DNA from: Marisa cornuarietis
Taxonomy: Eukaryota; Mollusca; Gastropoda; Architaenioglossa; Ampullariidae
Direction of reading: 5' to 3'
NCBI GenBank assembly: GCA_004794655.1
Contig: SMMW01000040.1
Span: forward strand, 2,924,501 to 2,988,500
DNA: 64,000 nucleotides
Shown here: positions 38,544-48,508 of the stretch, piece by piece
Layout of the letters: every line of letters starts with the position of its first letter
Position numbering within the stretch: the first letter of the stretch is position 1
Notes under the pieces: generated by a model
The model's database searches: none
What the model was told of the DNA's origin: nothing
What the model saw: only the letters and a program-made list of their open reading frames with translations
Translations under genes and position numbers: made by a program

Positions 38544-39042
38544 ATCTATCCTTGTTATTAAAAGGCAAAGTCCTCATATTTCAGCATCAAGTATCAAGAG
38601 GGCAACAGACTGCTGTGCACACCACAACTGCTTGCAAAGCAACAAATTGTCCCTCTCCTTACTACAGAGAGCAAGGGACACAAACTGAATGTCAGGAAGG
38701 CTGGTGGTGCTCATGTACCTGTCATCCTGACTTGACTTCACAAGGCAGTCTGATCACCAAGGGTAACTATAATGCATATTTGAAACCACTTGCTGTTAAT
38801 ATTATGATATTTTATGAGGATTTGATAGCAATTATCGTCAAAATCATATTTTCCTGTGTGATAAAAGAGAAAGATAACTTCTATATTTGTGTATGTGTTG
38901 ATTTTAATCTTGAAGAGTGTGTTTTCCCCTCTGTACTTATAAATGTAAAATACTTATCTTTTTACAACAAGCCAATAATCAACTGTGAAACTGATGAAGA
39001 GAATGAAGATACCAGTGATTGCAACTGGGAACCACCACTAAG
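38544..39042 (+). pseudogene. Exon-like pieces of an unrecognised gene
   Basis: A 174-codon open frame starts upstream. Within it, TATATTTCCAG gives a good acceptor (exon from 38544) and CAAGG|GTAACT a donor (exon to 38762). The encoded stretch is Cys-rich, with CKATNCPSPYYREQGTQTE and then a GWWCSCTC block. A second exon-like stretch at about 38972-39042 encodes an acidic segment (ETDEENEDTSD then NWEPP) and ends in CTAAG|GTAGCA. Acidic regions and GTQTE-type phrases occur in transposon-derived zinc-finger proteins, but I do not recognise this gene. No continuous gene could be built, so it may be a remnant. Confidence 0.25.
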
Positions 39043-39719
39043 GTAGCAAAATAGCGTCAAGTGTATAAAAAGCATGCTATATCTTTGTGATATTGAATGA
39101 AAGCCAGTATGAATACTTGTGTGGGATAAGGTAGTGCTGTAGCAATTTGCAGCAGCAAAGCTGTGTTAAATATCTGTGGGATCTATGGGATATGCTCACT
39201 AGCTTGAAGTTGCCTGTGTTAAATATTTTGTGTGCATCTATCCCTGCCATTTCTTGCTTTATTTTCCTGTATGTCTTGAAAAAGCATGAATGTCAAATTA
39301 CAGGTGGGGACCACCATAACGCTTCCTTAGGGATCAGGGCCAGGAATTTGATAATAAGAAGGTATGAACAATCTTTCTGGTTTTTTTTTTATTACACAAT
39401 ATAGTTTAGAATTTTTCCACATTCGTGAATAGTTTTTCCAATACACAGAAAATACAAATATAGCTCATTAATTATGTATATAAGCCAACATTTGGAGTTA
39501 AGGTAGCAGTCATTAAACAGTATATGCCTCAGCAAAACAAGCCATCCATGGGAGATGTACACAAGATCTTTTTGTGTCCCAGATCCCCTTCCAGACACCT
39601 ATTCAAATAAGCCACAAAACAAAAATGTACATACCCACATGTAATAAACTAGCAAAATTCTTGCTTTTAAAGTTTGCTTAAAAATAAACAAATGTCGCAT
39701 ATTTTAAGCCCTCACCCCC

Positions 39720-40250
39720 TTTGCAAGTGTTTAATGAGCTACATTTTTTTATCTGTTCCAGGCATGTTCCATTGTTACCAGAGTTCTTTTATTCATGCCA
39801 CCCACTCCCCATTTTGTATTGCACAGAATTGTCTAGTGTACAGTTTTATATAGCAATCTGTGTGATATTGTGTGTGGTGATGTGACTGACACTGGATTTT
39901 AAAGCAGTATGCCAACTACAAGATAGTATCAGCATAGTTGGAAACATAAGACATTTTTTACCATTTTTCAAGTATCACAGAATAATAGCTGTTATATATA
40001 TTGTATACTTTTGACATGTAACCATGTGTTTTGCATGATATTTTTGTTTCTGCTTTGATATATTCTTTTTAAAACTGCATATCTCATTTTAGTGTCACCT
40101 ACTAGTGTTTAACGAGTTACATAATTTGGTTGTCTTTTCCAGGCATGTGCCATTGTTACCAGAGTTCTTTTATTCATGACACCCATCACCCTCCCCATGT
40201 GATATTGCACAGTTTTGTCTAGTGTACAGTTTTATACTGCAACATTATGA
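39720..40250. repeat. Direct duplication of a ~150-bp segment
   Basis: The block at about 39725-39865 recurs at about 40108-40240. Shared phrases are CCATTGTTACCAGAGTTCTT and TCTAGTGTACAGTTTTATA. The two copies are about 385 bp apart and differ by scattered substitutions and small indels. Each copy contains a TTCCAG acceptor-like site before GCATGT. Confidence 0.8.
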
Positions 40251-41285
40251 CTTGCATTATTTGGTAAAAGGTAAAGGTCACTGTCCTGTTTGACAATTTC
40301 CTTATGTGATGTGAGCATATTTTTATTAACATGGTAGTTCATTATTTCAGATGGTTCTTCTGATTGTTTCATTGGACTGCCCTGTGTAAATGGATTTATC
40401 GGGCAATTCAAGCACAATGTGATGTATTAGTTTATTTAATAAAGAAACAAAAATGTAATGCTGTTTTATGTATTGCTTTCAAATGTAGCACAGAGTGCAA
40501 TAATTTACTAATGATTCTTGAATGTTTGTTCCCTATTAGTATACAATTCTAATCAGTTGAGTCAAAACCTAACGTAGTAAAAGTGCTCCAAAAACTGACA
40601 GTAAACAACCCAAACAATCTACTTGGTATAATGAAGGTGTATATTCATGGATTGCAAAATTTGCACATTAGGTCCCATGTAACATTAAATTACAATAAAG
40701 TAGATTTTCTGATGGCACGTAAAGTTGGTCGTCAAATTTTTTTACAATTAAATAGAAATTTAGGTAAACAGTTAAACCCTTGTGTATTTTATAGAAATGG
40801 GTTGCCAAAACTTGATGTTACTTTACTTAATAAGGGCATAGTCAAATAACTTGTGATGATGCATCACATGAGGGAGGACCTCGGGAGTGTTCGGGATTAA
40901 TCCATGTGCATTTTTTTTGTCTGGCAATTGATGCTGCGTGTGGGATGTAAACAATCAGAGAAGTACAAAACAAAGTAACAATTAAACGTAACAGCATTTT
41001 ATTCCTCATTATGAAATATGCTCCATTATTGCTAGAAAAAGATACATCAGTTGGTATCGCTTGCATTTTACATATTCTGACCTTTTTCTACTAACCTAGT
41101 CACACTGAGTGTTCTTAAACACAAATTGGTCTGATCAAACCAAAATAGCAAAATCAACAACAACAAATGACCTTTTTCTTCTCCACTATGCTATGTTGCA
41201 AATCTTGTGAACTCATTTCTTGGAGATTTGATCCTGTCTTTTGAGATCTGAAAAATGAAATCATGGTGATCACACTGTACAATTA

Positions 41286-41945
41286 TCCAGACCTCTGGAA
41301 CGTACGACAGGTGTAGTTCCGTCTCTTGAGACCCGTCGCCTTCACTCACGCGGCTGCATACGCTCTTGACTCAGAGCGGGCGTTCTTCCTCTCCCTGTCA
41401 GGCTGTCTTCGTGACCTTATTATCGCACCACTAGACCCGAGTGGTACTAGCTGGTGGAAATACAGGCCACTGTAGATAGAGATGGACCAACGCCGATCTC
41501 TTGTACCCGGCACCCACCTGGCGGTACACACATCTACCTCCTTCGAGGGTTGGAGCGAAAAAGCCTCTTTCCTTGTCTCATCTCAGCGTCCACGTGGTCA
41601 GGTGTGTCAGAGGCTTCCCATTGGCTCTTGCACTCTCGCATTTCCTCGCGACACACGCGCTTCTTTACTAGCCAATCGTGCATCGGTCTACAGGTTACCC
41701 ACGTGGTCTGCCATACACTCTCGCTGGTCACTGCATAACCTATCATAACCCTTGCCTAATAACCACTTTACCGCGCCCCATCGTCTGCCTTCTTCGCTCG
41801 TCACAGACGGCCCGTCTACTGCAAGGAAAACAACCGCCATTGTCCGGGCTAGGTGCGCTGGGCTCTCAATTAGCGGTCTACCCCTTAGGCGATACTAGGG
41901 TCAATTCTTGCCTAACCGGCCAGTTCCCAGGCCCTACTGATACTA
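41286..41945. mobile_element. Young internal fragment of the LTR (no termini)
   Basis: Nearly identical (about 98% by eye, roughly 10-12 differences) to 33627-34286 of the solo LTR, but lacking both LTR ends. It sits inside the 38.4-42.9 kb insertion and has no obvious target duplication at its borders. Confidence 0.85.
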
Positions 41946-42173
41946 CAGTATGGATTCACAGAACATGAAAGCACGAGATCACTAAATATTTCTTCTTGAT
42001 ATATGCTGAAGCATTACTTACTGACTGTTGCATAAATGTTTATATTGCCATCAACATAAGAAGAAAAGTAAGGAAATAGTAGTACAATTACAATTTATTA
42101 TTGCAACACTTTCATTTCTCATTTAAAGTGGTTGATTATAATGCCTTCAAATATAAATGTGAGATGCTTATGT

Positions 42174-42590
42174 TCAGTCAGCATATTTAAACCCAGTGTA
42201 CTGTTTTGAAGGATCTGGAAATTTCTTCCTGACTGCAGCCACCACACAGGCAGGAAGAATTTAAAAGTTACGACTATAATACAATTTTCTAGGGCCTAAC
42301 ACATCACACGTGCTGTTGCATATAGTAGAATTAGAATGAAAACAAAATCTAAAAAACCTGCTTTGAGACTCAGGAACAGAATTTTGAATAGTTTTCAAGA
42401 GCATTAGTTTCAAGAAGGAAAGTTGCGGATACAGATGTACACATCAAAAATATCTTTTTGTTTACCTTTCCGTTTCTGTTACTGATGGAGTATCGTCGGT
42501 CGTCTCTGTTTCTTCATCGCTAGATTCCGACCACGTTATTCCTAGATTGTAATTGGACGCTAAGGGCTCGTCTTCGTATAACTGAGCCAT
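42174..42590 (-). pseudogene. Broken gene with a P2X7 C-terminal (ballast)-like end
   Basis: First exon on the minus strand: ATG at 42590, 41 codons, encoding MAQLYEDEPLASNYN followed by a Ser-Asp-Glu-Thr-rich acidic stretch. It ends in GGAAAG|GTAAAC at 42466, a strong donor. Further along the same strand (42260-42174) a 28-codon frame contains PACVVAAVRKKFP and ends YTGFKYAD-stop. That is the terminal signature of the P2X7 receptor C-terminal 'ballast' domain, which in invertebrates also occurs in stand-alone proteins lacking the ion channel. An in-frame TAA directly precedes this block, and the Cys-rich zinc-binding middle of the domain was not found. I read it as a decayed copy. Assigning the first exon to the same gene is inference from orientation, acidic composition and proximity. 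Confidence 0.5.
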
Positions 42591-42916
42591 ATTGTTGAAA
42601 GAGATAACAGAAGGCGTGGTGCACAAGGCCGATAGCAGTCGTCCTCGGATGACGTCGCGAGAAGTAGTTCCGGTCAAGAGGTCGCGCGATCTCTCGTTTT
42701 AGCATGGCGGCCTCTCCACGCGTAGAAAAGTACCGATTCAACTTTGTTTTAGCGCATTAAACACACTTCTAGTGACAATTATGTACTAATTCGTCTTCTT
42801 AAGGCAAGTAAACAGTTCAAAGTTTATCATGACATTGATTATTGTGTACAGTTCGCTGTTAATAACGAGTACAAGACGATTTTGCATTTGAAGCGAGGTG
42901 TCCATGGACCTTTAAG

Positions 42917-43520
42917 CTAGCCAATCGTGCATCGGCTTACAGGCTCTCCACGTGGTGTCGCTACACGCTCTTCGCCTGTGCCTAACCTATCAATCTCTAA
43001 CTAAGCTGACTGTATCGTGCTGCGTGCTATCAGCCGACTAACACAAGACACTGTGGATCTTGATGAATACTGTGTTTAATCGTAACAAAAGCAATAAGCT
43101 AACTCGCCATATTGGACGTCACTTAAATGTACATAAAGCCCCGGATGTCCCTCCGGGATAACTCTTATCATTACACTGACCACATCACAGCGCGTCACTG
43201 TTACGACACTCGTCTACCTCCCTCACTCAGCACCGGCGTCCAGTCGGTGGCAATAAAAACAAAGGCTATTGTCCGGTGCTAAGTGTACCGGTCTTCCACT
43301 AAACGGATTACCCCCTAGGCAACAGTCAGCGGCCTCCCTTGCATAAGCTGCCCATTTCCCAGGCCCAACTGATACCAGGGGTAATAACCGGTGGGAACAC
43401 TCTTAGCCCCATTGTCCACCCGAGAACCTGGCATTGTCGAAGGGCGATCGCGGTCCCTCATTAATTACATTTAGGACTCGACCATTTTGTTCTGGCCTTG
43501 AACCAGGCTGGTTCATGACA
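42917..43520. mobile_element. 3' part of an older LTR copy
   Basis: It aligns with the last ~410 bp of the solo LTR. Shared blocks include TAGCCAATCGTGCATCGG near the start, ATTACCCCCTAGGC, and CTCGACCATTTTGTTCTGGC near the end, which closes with GGTTCATGACA. It carries an additional ~190-bp segment absent from the young copy. CTGTT follows the end, similar to CTATT preceding the matching left part at 37778. Confidence 0.65.
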
Positions 43521-43525
43521 CTGTT

Positions 43526-45889
43526 ATTAATACGTTGTCACCTGCCTTTAATATATAACTTTGATATCTTGATTATCTAACAATAAACAGGTATTCATGT
43601 GTCTTTTGTAAATACACACATATACAAATATGCACACACCTAGAGATAGGTTCCGTACTTAGATGTGTGGCTGCATGGTGCTGGGCAAATGGAGTCGAAC
43701 TCTGTGCACACCACGGACCTTCATCTACTGGATAAGTGTCTTAGGTTTATATCCGGTGTAAGTCTCGGCTTTCCTTATCAGCGAGCTCGTGTTTCCGGTT
43801 CCGGTTTGCTGTTGTGAAGAGACACGGACCTTCATTTAATTTTAATAAAGGTCAGTGGGTTGCAGACGTAAATGGATTCGAAAAAAATGGACAGGTGCAA
43901 ATTGTTGCATTGTTGAATGTCATACCAATAAAGCGAGATGTCGTTATCCTCAACAAAAAGTAAACATCTATCCTCGTCGCCATCATAGCTTACAATACCA
44001 ACAGATCTTAGCAACGGAGGACTTCTCTATTGTCGTCTGCTCGTAAATGGCGTTGTCGTGAACTTCATATGTGGCATTTATTAAATTAATTCTTAAAGTA
44101 TAGGCTTTTGTAACAGAATAATCTGTATAATTGTTTCCAAAAAATCAAAAACCATGCTTTTTAAAAAAATGTTAGTGGTAGAGCAAGTCAATGGCATCTG
44201 TTGTGGCATTGTTTTTATATGATAAAATTGACGATTAACCTACATGCTTTTATTATAAACAACCAAAATACATTTTACAGAAAGTACTACTGTTGATTTT
44301 GCAATCAGTCTTCTTTAACAAGATTCTTATGACAGAAATGCTTAATTACTTCTAAAATTTCTTCGACGTTAGGAAAACTCGTCATTTCGAAATCGGAAAC
44401 GGAAGTGAAAACCTAACGTTTGTAGGGTTGGTTACAATTGGTGACTCCTATGATAGCGTTATGTCAAATTATTCTTTACGTTCGGCAGCAAGAACCTCAC
44501 ACTGAAAGTCTCCGTCTCTGCCTTAAACTTCTCTCCTAGCTTCACTCCACGTCTACTTTTTATCTTTCGCCGAGGACTCCAGCAACGGGCATGACACATA
44601 GTTCGTGCCCAGTCTTCTTTCATTTCCTTTTTTTTTCCTGTGTGGTTTTCACGTCCTGTCTTGGAAATGACCCGAAGATCTTGGCTACAGATTCCCCGCC
44701 GCTAAATGATGTTCGGGATGTGACTCTGATGGATGTTGATAAAATCTTGCAGGCTGTATTCCAGGGCTTTTGGTCAGTCTTCTGGTCTTCCGTGAAACAT
44801 GCTGAGCAGCTTTATATTTCTAGTAATCCTCTTTTTTTAACTTTAAGGAGCTGTTTAACTGGTTGCATTGCCACAAAGCCACAGAGCCTAAGGCTGACCA
44901 TATTTTCGTCGATGCTCTTTTTAGTCCCAGTCTTCTTTGCCAAATAAATATTGCAAAAGCTTTTCACAAGTCCCTTCCATATTTATATTCCTGGGCAAAT
45001 TGAGTCGAACTCTGTACACATCCCTTCATCCGCACATTACTACACCCCGTTCTTTCATCTACCGATCCATTTATGCGCTGTATAAATTTTGCATTTATTA
45101 TTATTATTATTCCACCAATAACAAATCTGCTTGTGACTGAACTAAAAAGAAAGTTTCTTTTGTGACAGAAAGTGAGGCCAGTCGAAACTAGAGTTTGGCC
45201 ATAATTTTGAACACTTAGCGGTGAAGCTCGTCTGCTTTATTAAGCTGCTGCGTACTGCATCTGGTCAAATACTCAGTGTCGTTGAATTAATCTCGATTTC
45301 AAATCGCGTTAACGTCCTCTGTCTCTCGCGTCCTGCGGCTAGATCTGCCAGACCCCGGATGTGTGGTTATCTACGGATGTGACGTTCCGTGTGGTAAAGA
45401 GGGCGAGCAGAAGGCGATGGATGAACGGTCGTGGCCGTTAAATTAACCAACCTTTCCTCTTCCTTCTTTATGCCGTCCGACCGGTTTTTATGCACTCGGT
45501 CTGCTGAGAGAAATCGCGTTGTCACACAGTAGGCTTGTATCCTGAACTGGACTGATTTGCCTGGGACAAAAGTCCCTCACAAGTTTGGAAGGTAAGTAGT
45601 GGTGACTTCAGTTTGTTTCATCCCTTCATCCGCACATTATCACACCCCGTTCCTTCATCTACCGATCCATTTATCCATCTGTCTGCTCTTGTTTTCAGCA
45701 CATTTGACATAACGATCAAAATATATAACGTCTGCGTACTCCTACAAAGCGTGCGAATATTCATCATGAACCAGTAAATCATTTCAAAGATTCCTACTAC
45801 ACCGCATAGGCATCGATCATTGCTGGGATCGTTGAAGCTTCAGTAGTTTGATAAATTATCTGAGACCAAGAGAGATTGAGTAAAAAGCT
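43526..45889. other. Intergenic region before pseudogene 4
   Basis: No exon resembling the N-terminal/TM1 exon of the paralogs was found, although it was searched for the GN-xx-LFIYNCRW signature. A strong donor-like AAG|GTAAGT sits at 45592 and could mark an old 5' non-coding exon. A phrase with a B-box-like core (GGGCAAATGGAGTCGAACTC) occurs at about 43681 and recurs at about 44993, suggesting decayed tRNA-derived repeats. Confidence 0.45.
44990..45680. repeat. Pair of ~55-bp direct repeats with a retroposon-like tail
   Basis: CATCCCTTCATCCGCACATT at about 45022 recurs at about 45619, each followed by TTCATCTACCGATCCATTTA. The first copy continues into GCGCTGTATAAATTTTGC and an (ATT)n run at 45097-45111, the tail type seen at the other retroposon 3' ends in this window. 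Confidence 0.6.
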
Positions 45890-45892
45890 TAA

Positions 45893-47099
45893 TACGCGCT
45901 GGCCATACTGGACTTGGTGGCAGCACTCCTCGTAATGCCCCGCCACTTAATGACCTTGACCTTCAGCACCCTTGGGCCGACCTTTGACCTGAACGCTTAC
46001 TGCAAGGCCGTGTCGTTCGCCGGGTTTGCCTTGCACTGGGCCGCAAGGTTTCATTCTTCTCGCCATCGCCACCTGCCGTTATCTCAAGGTCATGAGGCTC
46101 CGCCGGGTGGCAGGTCATGGGGGACAAGGTCAGGACCTCGCGATGCGCCGACCTGTCGCGTTTCGTCAGCTCCCACCGGGGGGCGCGAAGGTGACGTCAC
46201 TGGTCCTCGTCGCCGGCTCGTGTGTCCTGAACCTCCCGTCCCTCACCCTGTACGGGAACGTCCCCGGCGAGCACTGCCTCTTCCAGCTGCGTAACGGTTC
46301 GCTGCCGACGCCGTCTAGCGTCTCCTGCTACCTCTCCTGCGGCATCCAGGCGGCAAAGATGAAGACATTGGGGGCCGTGATGTTTTACGCGTTCAACGCC
46401 ACGGGTTTCGCCGGAGTGGCCGTTGCCCTGGTAGCATTGTACGTCGTCGCTTGCTGCCGCGTGCAGGTCCTAGACAGCAGCGACCTTTCATACTGCGGAG
46501 CGCTACCGCAGACTGTGGGTTCTTCCCCAGATTTGACCAACTTTCAGTTGTCGACCGGAGCCGTCGAAGGGCTCGCGATGCGCAGAACGGATTCGCAAAC
46601 CATCATCCTCAGAACGAGAGATTCTCCATCCCGAAGGAATGATGCAGGGGATAATAAATTATCGTGCATCATGCCCTCGGAGGCCTACGGTCTACAGGCT
46701 GTCCCCTCCGCTCCTGTGACGTCAGACGGCAACTCGAAGTGCGGTGATGTCGATGACGACGTGGATACTCCGGGGGGGGGTTTTCAGATGTCAGTCCACT
46801 CCGCGCTCCATGCGTACAGGTGGCGCAGGAGAAAGCTTCGAGGGGCAACGCTGACACTCGTGACTATCACGCTGATCTACATCATGAGCTATCTCCCTTT
46901 CCTTTTCCTCTCTCTTAGGAATCAGCTGGACGAGAATGAGTGCAGCAATCTGTCTGCTAGCAGTGTCATGGTTACGGAACTCTTTAGGCGTTCTTTTTTC
47001 ATTGCCAACGCAGCCAACCCTATTGTGTACGGGCTCTGCAACAACACATTTCGCAGGCTTTTGTGGAAAACACTGATCTGGCGAAGAGAAGTGTTTTAG
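45893..47099 (+). pseudogene. GPCR gene 4: receptor pseudogene (TM2-TM7 exon with frame changes)
   Basis: Homologous to the large second exon of genes 2, 3, 5 and 6. The reading starts at YALAILDLVAALLVMPRHL, right after an in-frame TAA (45890-45892) where the other genes have the Val-Tyr-Val start of the exon. In TM3 one extra A at 46045-46046 shifts the frame. The ICL2 phrase DLSRFVSSHRG reads only in the third frame (46150-46181), and the G-run at 46178-46183 returns it. From GAKVTSL onward the frame is open to TAG at 47097-47099. It shows CRY in place of DRY, an ECL2 CYLSC, TM6 SYLP, NPIVY and a tail ending RREVF. No TM1 exon was found upstream. Most likely a recently inactivated paralog; sequencing or assembly errors could explain some but hardly all of the lesions. 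Confidence 0.8.
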
Positions 47100-47414
47100 C
47101 TATGCTTACTTTATGTTAATTTTACAATTATTCTGTTGTTAGTTTGTCCCATTTTTTTACTTGTTTGTTGGCTTATTTGGTTGGGGGTTTGCTGGTTTTT
47201 TAGTTCTTGTTTGTTGGTTGGTTTATTGTTTGTTTTTGTGTATGTTTGTTGGTTTTTTATAAAGGTTTTCTTAAGCTAAACAACTGTACAGCACTGTCAT
47301 CGTTTTCTATACTAATAACAAATACCTATATATCTTTCTTATCATTTTCTATTATTATAATGCCTCTATTGTGATTATATGGTGCTTTTATTACTTTCCA
47401 CTTTAAATTATGCC

Positions 47415-47515
<101 letters not shown>

Positions 47516-47936
47516 TTTGAATAAATCTCGCAGTATAGCCTGTAAGTTGACACTACTCTCAGAGATCAATAAGATTCAACGATGTTGCACAATACTGCCG
47601 CAGTGTAAAATTAAAGCCTCTGTCGTCTTATTCTCGTTTATTAGTAAAATTAGCGCAGTGTGCTGTAAATATCAAAACGTTCAAGAAACACTTTATACGC
47701 TAGAATTGAAGATAGAATTGGATATATATTGGTGCTCTAATTTCAGAGATTGAACCAAAATGTTGCAAATGATTACAAATGGTTGCAATGGATGTAATAA
47801 GTAATGAAACAAGTTTGCACCGAGAATGTGTGATCCAAAATAATTGTTGCTTCAGAAAAGAAAATAAGGAAAACGATTTTATGTTGTCATCATAGTGATG
47901 TTTGCAGTCAGAAAGATGGCATATAACATCATCTTA

Positions 47937-48274
47937 GACCGAACACACCCTCTCCATCCCTGCTTGCAGTTGTTGCCCTCAAGCAGGCGCTACAAAGTGC
48001 CACGTATGTGAAAAACTGCCTATCAGAGGTCCTTCGTGCCAGCAGCCATTACCATCATAAATAAAAGGCACAAGGACCCCTTGGTCTCCTGGCATCCTGC
48101 TTGCGAAGCTTCCCATTTATGTGTGAGAATGTGTAGGTGCACGTGTGTGTTAAATGTCTATATGAGTATTATGACTGCCCGTTATTTTATATGTTTATGT
48201 GAGCTAAAGAAAAATTTCTGTCTTGGGCTTTCTCGAACAGACAATAAAGTTTGATTTGATTTGATTTGATTGAC
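47937..48274 (+). mobile_element. 5'-truncated LINE 3' end with (TTTGA)n tail
   Basis: One frame encodes SSRRYKVPRM, then a stop, then KTAYQRSFVPAAITIIN. This matches the terminal block of many LINE reverse-transcriptase ORFs (SxRRYxxPxxxTxRxxxSFxPxxxxxxN). A single TGA interrupts it. The element ends in AATAAAGTTTGATTTGATTT, a pentanucleotide tail typical of LINE 3' ends. It is a different family from the LWNALP-type elements at 28.3 and 57.2 kb. Confidence 0.75.
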
Positions 48275-48435
48275 GTTTCTGACAATTACACGGAAGTGCA
48301 CGAAAACACGAAACAAACGGAACAAAGAAGCGAAAAACCACAGACACGTGCTCTATCTGTCTCTGTCTCTTCCGCTTAGTGCAAAACACGCACTGAATTA
48401 AACACATCACTTCATTTGCTCGCTGTATTTCTCAT

Positions 48436-48437
<2 letters not shown>

Positions 48438-48507
<70 letters not shown>
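48438..48507. repeat. (CA)n microsatellite
   Basis: Pure CA run of about 34 units. Confidence 0.97.

Positions 48508-48508
<1 letters not shown>

Larger units (their letters stand above)
38365..42916. mobile_element. Candidate 4.55-kb insertion splitting an old LTR
   Basis: The insert is bounded by CTAGC on the left (38360-38364) and CTAGC on the right (42917-42921). Joining the outer flanks at this word restores ACTAGCCAATCG, which is the uninterrupted sequence in the solo LTR near 34010. This supports insertion with a 5-bp duplication into an existing LTR copy. No clear terminal inverted repeat was seen. Contents: two plus-strand exon-like pieces (38.5-39.0 kb), a tandem internal duplication (39.7/40.1 kb), a young LTR fragment (41286-41945) and a broken minus-strand P2X7-ballast-like gene (42174-42590). 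It could be a transposon carrying host-like exons or a segmental insertion. Confidence 0.45.

Noticed and set aside
44591..44947. 118-codon frame as a possible missing first exon of receptor gene 4
   Set aside because: It lacks the GN-containing TM1 signature and the conserved TK|V/I splice context.
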